From Chrysophaeum taylorii (Eukaryota > Sar > Pelagophyceae > Pelagomonadales > Pelagomonadaceae), in the NCBI GenBank assembly GCA_029834535.1, contig JAQMWT010000579.1:1-32883 (forward strand): 32,883 nt of DNA, read 5' to 3'. The notes below the pieces were generated by a model that was not told where the DNA came from, did no database searches, and saw only the letters and a list, made by a program, of their open reading frames with translations. Of this stretch, positions 10,376 to 19,699 are shown one piece after another. Position numbers and translations under genes: made by a program. Every line of letters begins with the position of its first letter. Position 1 is the stretch's first letter.

Positions 10376-10391
10376 GGTAGTTAGTTAGTTA
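10376..10391 (+). repeat. Short (GTTA)n tract
   Basis: GTAGTTAGTTAGTTA resembles the (GTTA)n 3' tails of the two short elements at 17472-17773 and 22957-23331, but the sequence upstream does not match them. It could be the tail of a related retroposed element, or a chance microsatellite. Confidence 0.35.
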
Positions 10392-11125
10392 TATTTCCAC
10401 GGGGGGTGTGAGGGGCTCATAGCCGTGGCACGCTTGAAGTGGTGGTGTGAGTGCGAGCATCTCGTGCGTGGTGTCGTATAGCGCGATATCTTTTGTCTCG
10501 TGGACTTTGGCGGCAGTGTCTTGCGGTTCGCACCGCAACAACGGTGACATTGTATATGACGACGATGCCCTCCGGTATGAAGCAGATCACGAGATCTTTG
10601 TTTCGTGGACTTTGGCAGCAGGGTCTTGCGGTTCGCGCCGCAACAACGGGTCTGATACCCATACATACCCATACAGACGATGGCCCCCGCCATGGTGCAG
10701 CCTCCGCCCTGCGACGCGATCGCGAGTCCCACGCATTTCTTGTGCTCGGCGTTGTGACGCCAACGCTGGCGATGCTTGTGCCAGGTCGCGATCGCCGCAG
10801 AGGTTGGCGATTGGTCCCGTCGCGCCACACCGTGGTTGTCATCCACTACCTGGTTGTCATCCTCGCATTCATTCACCGCATCATTTTCACCGGTGGTGGT
10901 GAACGCATTGTCGTCTTTGGCTTCGATCGTGGAACGTGCGTCGCCGGGACTTGCCGCGTTGCATTCCTCGTCCTTGCACCTCGTGGCGACCGCAGCCTGG
11001 TTGTCATAATCGAATTCATCTACGGCATCACTTTCGCTGCTGGTGCCGAGCTTGCGTCTCTCCCTTGATCGCGGGAGAGACCGCCTCCTCTTCAAACCCT
11101 TGAAGTTGGAACCTTGCTCAAACAT
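10385..11125 (-). CDS. Hypothetical repeat-containing protein, 246 aa
   Basis: An open frame of 246 codons starts at 11125 with ATG and ends next to the (GTTA)n tract. The N-terminal half has two related acidic blocks (SDAVDEFDYDNQ and NDAVNECEDDNQ). The C-terminal half has a 35-residue direct repeat, period 105 bp, starting RCCGANRKTL; the DNA copies begin near 10498 and 10603. The middle is basic, with several Cys and His residues but no recognised zinc motif. The repeats keep the reading frame, a mild argument for coding. No promoter, neighbour or homolog supports it, and it may be a decayed element ORF. Confidence 0.3.
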   Translation of the reverse strand: MFEQGSNFKGLKRRRSLPRSRERRKLGTSSESDAVDEFDYDNQAAVATRCKDEECNAASPGDARSTIEAKDDNAFTTTGENDAVNECEDDNQVVDDNHGVARRDQSPTSAAIATWHKHRQRWRHNAEHKKCVGLAIASQGGGCTMAGAIVCMGMYGYQTRCCGANRKTLLPKSTKQRSRDLLHTGGHRRHIQCHRCCGANRKTLPPKSTRQKISRYTTPRTRCSHSHHHFKRATAMSPSHPPWKYN

Positions 11126-11221
11126 GCCATTTAACGGCTAGCTTCACCGAACCACATCACCAGGAGTACCTTACATCTGGCGCATCAGAAAAAAATCTCT
11201 CTCTGGTGCATTAGAAATGGA
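11126..11221. other. Left flank of Helitron array, no gene
   Basis: Short spacer ending ATTAGAAATGGA directly before the array. It contains an imperfect 15-bp direct repeat, CTGGCGCATCAGAAA and CTGGTGCATTAGAAA. The GGA at 11219-11221 matches the GGA that ends the array at 17440-17442. Confidence 0.5.
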
Positions 11222-12238
11222 CAAGTGCAGGCCAGTAAGTTCACCTAGTCCCAATCTCTAACCACAGTAAGTTCACCTGGTCCCAGTAAGTTTCATATAA
11301 GTTCACCTGGTCAGTAAGTTCACCTAGCTCACACCAACTCCTTTGAGCTCGTCGCTCTCACCTCCGCCAATCTAAGCTGCTTTGATCCGCGCGCGCCGCC
11401 AACCTTTGAGTTTACTCTAAAAACCCTTTACTCTAAAAACCCCAGTATGTTCACCTGGTCCCAGTGTCACCTGGTCACTCAGTTCACCTAGTCCCAATCT
11501 CAAACCCCGGTAAGTTCACGTGGTCCCAGTAAGTTCACCTATAGTGCGCGTGTAGACGCCGGGAGGGGGCTTATCGGTATTGCGCAGCACGTGTGGGGTA
11601 GGGTGGAGTCGTCGACCCAGATGAGTATATCCTCGGAGATGCCGATCGACAGAGAGCCACGTAGAGCTGGACGTGGCAGAAGACGGGCTTGGGAAAGAGG
11701 ACGCCGACCTCGCGGGGCGTCTGGCCCTGGCTCTTGTTGATCGTTTGGCGTAGGCGGGCCTTAAGCGATACAGGTTGGAGGAGCCTCGGTGACAACGACA
11801 CGATCGATCATGTATCTGGTACCGTTGCAGTGGCCGTGCGACGGGTCGAGGTTGCGAAGACTTTAAGCTCGCGATCAAAGTCAGCGTGCCGTTGGTTGTC
11901 AGGGAGTTGAAAACTCTACTGTAAAGAGCGAGGCGTCGTCTTCCGACCCAGCCTAGTCAGCCGAAAAGAACTCCGACGCCTCGTCTCCGGGAAAAAAAGG
12001 CCGCGGTCATGCGCGCGTTGTCAGCATCGACAACATCGTTTCGACGGGGCGTGAGAATGGCGCGCTGAAAGAGCCGCCGCGGGTCGTGGAAATAGTCTGC
12101 GAGGTCGCCGTAGACGGCTTGGAGGATCACTGTCCGGCTCTCGCGCCTACCTGATCCTTACTCTCGCGCCTACATGATCCTTACCCTAAATCGAGGGACA
12201 GACAGACAAACAGACAAACATCTGTCGATTAGTAGTTA
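11222..12238 (-). repeat. Helitron array unit 1
   Basis: 1017 bp. It lacks the trailing GGA. Its subrepeat region shares with units 5 and 6 a CTTTACTCTAAAAACCCCAG block, which units 2 and 3 lack. Helicase remnant at about 11590-12130. The segment 5' of the helicase carries a duplicated CTCGCGCCTAC(C/A)TGATCCTTA. Confidence 0.8.
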
Positions 12239-13258
12239 CAAGTGCAGGCCAGTAAGTTCACCTAGTCCCAATCTCTAACCCCAGTAAAATCGGTGTAAAC
12301 CCAATCTCTAACCCCAGTAAGTTCGGCGTAAACCCACACTCACCCCACTCTCCTGCGAGCTCGTCGCTCTCACCCCCGCCAATCAAAGCTGCTTTGATCC
12401 GCACACGCCGCTAAGCTTTGAGTTTACTCTAAAAGCCCCAGTAAGTTCACACTTGGTCTCAGGTAGTTCACCTGGTCACTAAGTTCTTCTAGTCCCAATC
12501 TCTAACCTCAGTAAGTTCACCTGGTTCCAGTAAGTTCACCTGGTCCCACTAAGTTCACCTACAGTGCGCGTGTAGACGCCGGGAGGGGGCTTATCGGTAT
12601 TGCGCAGCACGTGTGGGGTAGGGTGGAGTCGTCGACCCAGATGAGTATATCCTCGGAGATGCCGATCGACAGAGAGCCACGTAGAGCTGGACGTGGCAGA
12701 AGACGGGCTTGGGCAAGAGGACGCCGACCTCGCGGGGCGTCTGGCCCTGGCTCTTGTTGATCGTTTGGCGTCGGCGGGCCTTAAGGGATACAGGTTGGAG
12801 GAGCCTCGGTGACAACGACACGATCGATCATGTATCTGGTACCGTTGCAGTGGCCGTGCGACGGGTCGAGGTTGCGAAGACTTTAAGCTCGCGATCAAAG
12901 TCAGCATGCCGTTGGTTGTCAGGGAGTTGAAAACTCTACTGTAAAGAGCGAGGCGTCGTCTTCCGACCCAGCCTAGTCAGCCGAAAAGAACTCCGACGCC
13001 TCGTCTCCGGGAAAAAAAGGCCGCGGTCATGCGCGCGTTGTCAGCATCGACAACATCGTTTCGACGGGGCGTGAGAATGGCGCGCTGAAAGAGCCGCCGC
13101 GGGTCGTGGAAATAGTCTGCGAGGTCGCCGTAGACGGCTTGGAGGATCACTGTCTGGCTCTCGCGCCTACCTGATCCTTACTCTCGCGCCTACCTGATCC
13201 TTACCCTAAATCGAGGGACAGACAGACAAACAGACAAACATCTGTCGATTAGTAGTTA
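12239..13258 (-). repeat. Helitron array unit 2
   Basis: 1020 bp, without trailing GGA. Nearly identical to unit 3 with the same period; the main differences are a cluster near 12638-12660 versus 13658-13680. At that cluster unit 2 carries the unit 1 variant, suggesting exchange or gene conversion within the array. Confidence 0.8.
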
Positions 13259-14294
13259 CAAGTGCAGGCCAGTAAGTTCACCTAGTCCCAATCTCTAACC
13301 CCAGTAAAATCGGTGTAAACCCAATCTCTAACCCCAGTAAGTTCGGCGTAAACCCACACTCACCCCACTCTCCTGCGAGCTCGTCGCTCTCACCCCCGCC
13401 AATCAAAGCTGCTTTGATCCGCACACGCCGCTAAGCTTTGAGTTTACTCTAAAAGCCCCAGTAAGTTCACACTTGGTCTCAGGTAGTTCACCTGGTCACT
13501 AAGTTCTTCTAGTCCCAATCTCTAACCTCAGTAAGTTCACCTGGTTCCAGTAAGTTCACCTGGTCCCACTAAGTTCACCTACAGTGCGCGTGTAGACGCC
13601 GGGAGGGGGCTTATCGGTATTGCGCAGCACGTGTGGGGTAGGGTGGAGTCGTCGACTCAGAAGACGATATCCTCGGGGTTGCCGATCGACAGAGAGCCAC
13701 GTAGAGCTGGACACGGCAGAAGACGGGCTTGGGCAAGAGGACGCCGACCTCGCGGGGCGTCTGGCCCTGGCTCTTGTTGATCGTTTGGCGTCGGCGGGCC
13801 TTAAGGGATACAGGTTGGAGGAGCCTCGGTGACAACGACACGATCGATCATGTATCTGGTACCGTTGCAGTGGCCGTGCGACGGGTCGAGGTTGCGAAGA
13901 CTTTAAGCTCGCGATCAAAGTCAGCATGCCGTTGGTTGTCAGGGAGTTGAAAACTCTACTGTAAAGAGCGAGGCGTCGTCTTCCGACCCAGCCTAGTCAG
14001 CCGAAAAGAACTCCGACGCCTCGTCTCCGGGAAAAAAAGGCCGCGGTCATGCGCGCGTTGTCAGCATCGACAACATCGTTTCGACGGGGCGTGAGAATGG
14101 CGCGCTGAAAGAGCCGCCGCGGGTCGTGGAAATAGTCTGCGAGGTCGCCGTAGACGGCTTGGAGGATCACTGTCTGGCTCTCGCGCCTACCTGATCCTTA
14201 CTCTCGCGCCTACCTGATCCTTACCCTAAATCGAGGGACAAACAAACAAACAAACAGACAGACAGACAGACAAACATCTGTCGATTAGTAGTTA
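13259..14294 (-). repeat. Helitron array unit 3
   Basis: 1036 bp, without trailing GGA. Almost a copy of unit 2 apart from the cluster at 13658-13680, one base in the helicase remnant near 13712 and a longer microsatellite (about 14239-14276), which accounts for its extra length. Confidence 0.8.
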
Positions 14295-15398
14295 CAAGTG
14301 CAGGCCAGTAAGTTCACCTAGTCCCAATCTCTAACCCTAGTAAGTTCACCTCGCCTCAGTAAGTCACCTGGTCAGTTAGTTCACTTAGTCCCAATCTCTA
14401 ACCCTAGTAAGTTCGCCTCGCCTCAGTAAGTCACCTGGTCAGTTAGTTCACTTAGTCCCAATCTCTAACCCGGCGTAAACCCACTCGTGCTCACACCCAC
14501 TCACTCCACTCTCCTTTGAGCTCGTCGCTCTCACCCCCGCCAATCCAAGCTGCTTTGATCCGCACGCGCCGCCAACCTTTGAGGTTGAGTTGTCAAAAAA
14601 AACCCAGTAAGTTCACCTGGTCCCAGTAAGTTCACCTGGTCACTCAGTTCACCTAGTCCCAATCTCAAACCCCAGTAAGTTCACCTGGCCCCAGTAAGTT
14701 CACCTACAGTGCGCGTGTAGACGCCGGGAGGGGGCTTATCGGTATTGCGCAGCACGTGTGGGGTAGGGTGGAGTCGTCGACTCAGAAGAGCATATCCTCG
14801 GGGTTGCCGATCGACAGAGAGCCACGTAGAGCTGGAAGTGGCAGAAGACGGGCTTGGGCAAGAGGACGCCGACCTTGCGGGGCGTCTGCCCCTGGCTCTT
14901 GTTGATCGTTTGGCGCGGTGGGGCTTAAGGGATACTGGTTGGAGGAGCCTCGGTGACAACGACACGATCGATCATGCATCTGGTACCGTTACAGTGGCCG
15001 TGGGACGGGTCGAGGTTGCGAAGACCTTAAGCTCGCGCTCAAAGTCAGCATGCAGTTGGTTGTCAGGGAGTTGAAAACTCTACTGTAAAGAGCGAGGCGT
15101 CGTCTTCCGACCCAACCTGGTCTGCCGAAAAGAACTCCGACGCCTCGTCTCCGGGAAAGGCCGCGGCCATGCGCGCGTTGTCAGCATCGACAACATCGTT
15201 TCGACGGGGCGTGAGAATGGCGCGCTGAAAGAGCCGCCGCGGGTCGTGGAAATAGTCTGCGAGGTCGCCGTAGACGGCTTGGAGGATCAATGTGTGGCTC
15301 GCGGGCCCACATGATCCTTACCCTAAATCGAGGGACAAACAGACAGACAGACAAACAAACAGACAGACAGACAAACATCTGTCGATTAGTAGTTAGGA
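14295..15398 (-). repeat. Helitron array unit 4
   Basis: 1104 bp, the longest unit, ending in GGA. The subrepeat region has an internal duplication of about 65 bp at about 14340-14470. Its helicase remnant lacks the four extra A/T bases that shift the frame in the other units (GGGAAAGG here, GGGAAAAAAAGG elsewhere on the plus strand). It is therefore the copy closest to an intact helicase frame over 15063-15290. Confidence 0.8.
15063..15290 (-). pseudogene. Helitron helicase fragment, unit 4
   Basis: A 75-residue frame reading ...LFQRAILTPRRNDVVDADN, then RMAAAFPGDE, EFFSADQ and SLFTVEF. In intact Helitron and PIF1-type helicases this region (RAIL.P.N..V...N, then a stretch ending VEFLNSL) lies between the ATPase motifs and the C-terminal KxQGQT motif. 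Only the C-terminal third of a helicase is present. The following NKSQGQT and QLYVALCR motifs lie in other frames at 14800-14920. The frame is open from the unit's 5' end, so 'start' Met is arbitrary. Confidence 0.75.
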
Positions 15399-16417
15399 CA
15401 AGTGCAGGCCAGTAAGTTCACCTAGTCCCAATCTCTAACCCCAGTAAGTTCACCTTGTCCCAGTAAGTTTCGTATAAGTTCACCTGGTCAGTAAGTTCAC
15501 CCAGCTCACACCAATCCTTTGAGCTCGTCGCTCTCGCCTCCGCCAATCTAAGCTGCTTTGATCCGCACGCGCCGCCAACCTTTGAGTTTACTCTAAAAAC
15601 CCTTTACTCTAAAAACCCCAGTATGTTCACCTGGTCCCAGTTTCACCTGGTCACTCAGTTCACCTAGTCCCAATCTCAAACCCCAGTAAGTTCACCTGGT
15701 CCCAGTAAGTTCACCTATAGTGCGCGTGTAGACGCCGGGAGGGGGCTTATCGGTATTGCGCAGCACGTGTGGGGTAGGGTGGAGTCGTCGACTCAGAAGA
15801 GGATATCCTCGGGGTTGCCGATCGACAGAGAGCCACGTAGAGCTGGACGTGGCAGAAGACGGGTTTGGGCAAAAGGATGCCGACCTCGCGGGACGTCTGG
15901 CCCTGGCTCTTGTTGATCGTTTGGCGTAGGCGGGCCTTAAGCGATACAGGTTGGAGGAGCCTCGGTGACAACGACACGATCGATCATGTATCTGGTACCG
16001 TTGCAGTGGCCGTGCGACGGGTCGAGGTTGCGAAGACTTTAAGCTCGCGATCAAAGTCAGCATGCCGTTGGTTGTCAGGGAGTCGAAAACTCTACTGTAA
16101 AGAGCGAGGCGTCGTCTTCCGACCCAGCCTAGTCGGCCGAAAAGAACTCCGACGCCTCGTATCCGGGAAAAAAAGGCCGCGGTCATGCGCGCGTTGTCAG
16201 CATCGACAACATCGTTTCGACGGGGCGTGAGAATGGCGCGCTGAAAGAGCCGCCGCGGGTCGTGGAAATAGTCTGCGAGGTCGCCGTAGACGGCTTGGAG
16301 GATCACTATCTGGCTCTCGCGTCTACCTGATCCTTACTCTCGCGCCTACCTGATCCTTACCCTAAATCGAGGGACAGACAGACAGACAGACAAACATCTG
16401 TCGATTAGTAGTTAGGA
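15399..16417 (-). repeat. Helitron array unit 5
   Basis: 1019 bp, ending in GGA and preceded by the GGA that ends unit 4. It resembles unit 1 in its subrepeat region and has a short, pure GACA microsatellite. Confidence 0.8.
15692..16306 (-). pseudogene. Helitron helicase fragment, unit 5
   Basis: The longest open frame in the array, 204 residues. It starts in the correct frame (LFQRAILTPRRNDVVDADN) and then shifts at the A-rich insertion, so the rest is not helicase-like except for FDSLTTNGML. The true C-terminal motifs, INKSQGQT and QLYVALCR, lie in the overlapping frame 15977-15747. The motif usually reads QLYVALSR in Helitron helicases; here and in the other units Ser is Cys. Pseudogene fragment; no independent function is proposed. 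Confidence 0.7.
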
Positions 16418-17442
16418 CAAGTGCAGGCCAGTAAGTTCACCTACTCCCAATCTCTAACCCCATCAAGTTCACCTGTTTCTGTTAAGTTCACCTGGTCAGT
16501 AAGTTCACCTAGCTCTAACCAACTCCTTTGAGCTCGTCGCTCTCGCCTCCGCCAACCTAAGCTGCTTTGGTCCGCACGCGCCGCCAACCTTTGAGTTCAC
16601 TCCAAAAACCCTTTACTCTGAAAACCCCAGTATGTTCACCTGGTCCCAGTTTCACCTGGTCACTCAGTCCACCTAGTCCCAATCTCTAACCCCAGTAAGT
16701 TCACGTGGTCCCAGTAAGTTCACCTATAGTGCGCGTGTAGACGCCGGGAGGGCTTATCGGTATTGCGCAGCGTGTGGGGTAGGGCGGAGTCGTCGACCCA
16801 GAAGAGGATATCCTCGGGGTTGCCGATCGACAGAGAGCCACGTAGAGCTGGACGTGGCAGAAGACGGGCTTCGCCAAGAGGACGCCGACCTCGCGGGACG
16901 TCTGGCCCTGGCTCTTGTTGATCGTTTGGCGTAGGCGGGCCTTAAGCGATACAGGTTGGAGGAGCCTCGGTGACAACGACACGATCGATCATGTATCTGG
17001 TACCGTTGCAGAGGCCGTGCGACGGGTCGAGGTTGCGAAGACTTTAACCTCGCGATCAAAGTCAGCATGCCGTTGGTTGTCAGGGAGTCGAAAACTCGAC
17101 TATAAAGAGCGAGGCGTCGTCTTCCGACCCAACCTAGTCGGCCGAAAAGAACTCCGACGCCTCGTATCCGGGAAAAAAAGGCCGCGGTCATGCGCGCGTT
17201 GTCAGCATCGACAACATCGTTTCGACGGGGCGTGAGAATGGCGCGCTGGCTAAAACAGCCGCCGCGGGTCGTGGAAATAGTCTGCGAGGTCGCCGTAGAC
17301 GGCTTGGAGGATCACTGTCTGGCTCTCGCGCCTACCTGATCCTTACTCTCGCGCCTACCTGATCCTTACCCTAAATCCAGGGACAAACAAACAGACAGAC
17401 AAACAAACAGACAGACAAACATCTGTCGATTAGTAGTTAGGA
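16418..17442 (-). repeat. Helitron array unit 6
   Basis: 1025 bp, the right-hand unit, ending GTTAGGA at 17442 and followed by unrelated AGACAGGTTT. It carries several private changes, including a short deletion near 16750-16775 and a small insertion near 17248 (GGCTAAAACAGCC). Confidence 0.8.
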
Positions 17443-17460
17443 AGACAGGTTTATTTAGCC

Positions 17461-17784
17461 TTACCCTAACCTTGCGAGGGCATCCGCCCTCCCGGCGTAG
17501 GTTGGCACCTATTCGCCTCCCGGGCGGGCCGGTCGGCAGCCGGAACGTTCGCAGTGGGACGGGGTATGGCCGGGGGGCGAAGACGGAAGGTTATCGACGA
17601 GTTGGTTGTCAGTCACATCGCGGTCTCCTCGTCGCATGACGACAAGCTTGATGGTCACTCTCCGCCGACCGACCTTTCGGCGCTCCTCGTCTACAGGCCC
17701 GTGATTCCGGACTGGCTCCTGTCGGTCCGGCCTGGCTCCCATGCTCGGGAGAGGTCTGAAGTTAGTTAGTTAGTTACCCTAACC
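17461..17784 (+). mobile_element. SINE-like retroposed element, copy 1, with 11-bp TSD
   Basis: The body at 17472-17773 is nearly identical to the reverse complement of part of 22957-23331. It ends in (GTTA)n and is flanked by exact 11-bp repeats TTACCCTAACC at 17461-17471 and 17774-17784. A tandem-repeat tail, a target-site duplication of this size and a 5' end shorter than the other copy are the signs of target-primed reverse transcription. A hairpin, GAGGGC-ATCC-GCCCTC, lies near its 5' end. It is too short to code for reverse transcriptase, so it would be moved by a LINE partner. I see no clear pol III boxes, so it may instead be the 3' end of a LINE. Confidence 0.75.
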
Positions 17785-17855
17785 CGTAACACGTCACATA
17801 CATACTAAACTTTTGGCGCTTCAGAAACAAGAAGGTTAATTGTGCCTTACCCTCA

Positions 17856-18500
17856 CTAGTACCACGTCACACAGCGTCTTAGATACATACTAAGCGCTAA
17901 ACTGATGTGTCGGTGGACGATTTTTTCGGACGCTTTTGTCGGAGCCTTGGACTCCTCGGCCGGTGGCGGGCCGAGCTCGAGGCGGTCGCACCGCGTGTCA
18001 AAACGTTGGGCCTTCAACGTGAGCTTGCAGCGGCCTTTGAAGTCGATCCGGGAGAGGTACGTGTACAGTTCAATGGTGGTGAGCTTGCGAAGCGAGTTGT
18101 AGGTGTTTTGCTTCAGCTCTTCCAGCGCGCGCGCGATCTCGTCCTTCTTTTGCTGCGCCTCGCGTACTTTGGTAGCGTCGTCCTTGGGCCACTCTGCACT
18201 GGCGAGGCGCTGCTCGAAATTCTTGATTATGCCCGGGAGGCGCGCGAGCACGACAGCAACCTTGTCGACGTGCATATGCTCGTCGACCTCGCCTCTCTCA
18301 AAGGCGGCGATGACGTCGGTGATTTTTTTCGCGTTGAAGGCATTAAAGGCGTCGAGCGTCGGTCGGAAGCTCAGTATGCGAGCGCGTTCCTGATGTTCGA
18401 GGATCTCGGGCCTGCTGTGTTTGCGGTTGATGCCGAGGATCGATTGTACGAGAGTTCGGTGACGCCAGCAACCCCGCGTCGCTCGAGAGTCTCTTTCAAA
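17856..18500 (-). CDS. Unknown protein fragment with helical C-terminal half
   Basis: A frame ending at TAG 17856-17858 is open from about 18495. Its ATG-initiated part starts at 18275 (139 aa), but the upstream residues (SRPEILEHQERARIL, TLDAFNAFNAKKITDV) look equally protein-like. The middle is charged and probably helical (EWPKDDATKVREAQQKKDEI, ALEELKQN), followed by a basic region. No family is recognised. The ORF at 18371-18610 overlaps it in another frame and could be its N-terminal part after a frameshift or exon junction. It lies between the two Helitron-related regions on the same strand, so it might be captured host sequence; that is inference. Confidence 0.4.
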   Translation of the reverse strand, partial: FERDSRATRGCWRHRTLVQSILGINRKHSRPEILEHQERARILSFRPTLDAFNAFNAKKITDVIAAFERGEVDEHMHVDKVAVVLARLPGIIKNFEQRLASAEWPKDDATKVREAQQKKDEIARALEELKQNTYNSLRKLTTIELYTYLSRIDFKGRCKLTLKAQRFDTRCDRLELGPPPAEESKAPTKASEKIVHRHISLALSMYLRRCVTWY

Positions 18501-18610
18501 AGGCTATCAGACCAGGCGCGTCGGTTGGTGGGTGTTCCATGCACTGCAGCAACAGCCGGGTCATCCACGCGGAGACGAAACTTCGGTGGCATCGTGGGCC
18601 AGGAATTCAC
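18371..18610 (-). pseudogene. Unknown ORF, possible upstream part of 17856-18500
   Basis: 79 residues starting MNSWPTMPPKFRLRVDD, with AWSDSLLKETLERRGVAG in the middle; the last 20 residues become Ser/Ala/Asn-rich where the neighbouring frame becomes protein-like. This suggests a switch of frame near 18430-18450. No motif recognised. Confidence 0.3.
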
Positions 18611-18901
18611 AAACAGCAGCCAAAGTACAAGTCCCCATAGAGCGCGCAGCCGTCCAGGCCCTCGGTGGTATGTGCCGAGGACTTAGTTTGCGTGAAGCTC
18701 TAAACAGGCCTCTGGGGGCGACGCTGCGCCCCAAAACGGGCCGAATGAGGGTTTCGTCGCTCACAATAAACAGCCGTGTCAACCGATTTCCACCTCGCCG
18801 CGTCGCGTTTCTTGCTCGGGGACACCCAGGGCGAGTACGACCAAGGTGCTGGTACGATGGGACCGACGGGACCTGCGAAGGATGCTCGTCGCCGAACGCT
18901 T

Positions 18902-19653
18902 CTAGGGTTGGCCGAAGGCCGAAGATTTTGAGTTTTTTGCAACACGATAGGCGCATGACGTCACGAGGCCTTGGAGATGAAATAATTCCTTGCAAGGCCA
19001 GCCGTGGAATCGCGGAGTCTCTTCGCGGTCTTCTTTCCAGTAGAGCATCGCCGAGACGTGGGAAAGCAACCACAGTACGAGCCTGGCTTGTCGCCACGTT
19101 TCTCGTTTGTGTGGCAGGTAAAAAGCAAAATGAAGTGTGGGAGACGTTGATGAAGCGGCAGCGCGTCGCCTTCGACATACTCGCGGAATGGCACCACCAA
19201 TAATTCTAGCTCGACGTAAAAGAAGAAGAAGGCATTCTTGTACGACGGGCATTCTTTGCAGAACCAGTCGAGTGCCGTCTGAACATCAACATCATCGCAA
19301 TCAATGTGGAATTCTCGGTACAGCTCCATAACATCTTTGTCAACGCCCGGTCGCGCATCCACTGCGCTCTCCCGCGTGGCATCAAATACGTGGATCATGC
19401 GCGAGCTGTTGATCTTCAGCTGCTCGCTTTTCTTCAACCCACCGAGCCTCGGAACGTCGGTCGATTTGAGCCACCGCGGCGCCCCCTCGGACTTGAGGCG
19501 CTCGTCCTGGATGTCAGCGGCCTCACGCTGGTCGGTGTCCGGCGTCTCTTTCGAGCTCTTTTCATTGCCGGCCTCGCCGTTCCCCTCGCCGTCACTTTCA
19601 TCGCCATCATCCGTAGCTTCGAAATACATGTCCTCGACGTCGCCGGTGGTCAA
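18902..19653 (-). pseudogene. Unknown acidic protein, frameshifted
   Basis: The frame 19653-18961 (230 aa, non-ATG at its left edge, stop-free upstream to about 19705) starts with a very acidic stretch (ATDDGDESDGEGNGEAGNEK). A more ordered part follows (KSEQLKINSSRMIHVFDA, VDVQTALDWFCKECPSYKNA, FFFFYVELELLVVPFREYVE). Around 19160-19190 the more protein-like reading passes to the overlapping frame 19252-18902 (TLHFAFYLPHKRETWRQARL, SHVSAMLYWKEDREETP), so there is probably an indel. No family is recognised. It directly follows the Helitron N-terminal region, but I find no HUH Rep motif in it. Confidence 0.35.
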
Positions 19654-19699
19654 CTCCGCGCCGGCGCCGGCGCCGGCGCCGCCACCCCGGCCGTCGACC

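Larger units (their letters stand above)
11222..17442 (-). mobile_element. Tandem array of six Helitron-derived units
   Basis: Six direct units join at ...TAGTAGTTA(GGA)|CAAGTGCAGG...: 11222-12238, 12239-13258, 13259-14294, 14295-15398, 15399-16417 and 16418-17442. In coding (minus) orientation each has a 5' terminus starting TCCTAACTACTAATC (the first TCC only in the last three units). Then come a TCTG/TTTG microsatellite, the C-terminal part of a PIF1-type helicase (RAILTPRRND, INKSQGQT, QLYVALCR) and a 3' region of subrepeats. No unit has the Rep domain or the N-terminal half of the helicase, so these are non-autonomous derivatives. Head-to-tail arrays are expected from rolling-circle replication past the termination signal. 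Unequal crossing-over is the alternative. Confidence 0.82.

Noticed and set aside
12709..12930. Recurrent plus-strand ORFs of 70-120 codons in each array unit
   Set aside because: They are the complement of the helicase remnant and simply recur because the unit recurs.
14236..14278. Regular short repeats resembling a CRISPR-like or satellite array
   Set aside because: They are simple AAAC/AGAC microsatellites inside Helitron units, without spacers.
17461..17471. TTACCCTAACC as telomeric repeat
   Set aside because: Only isolated single motifs occur, no tandem run; here it is the target-site duplication of the short retroposon.
18961..19653. LPHFILLF as the Helitron Rep HUH region
   Set aside because: The two-His motif and the downstream Tyr motif are missing, and the surrounding sequence does not match Rep.
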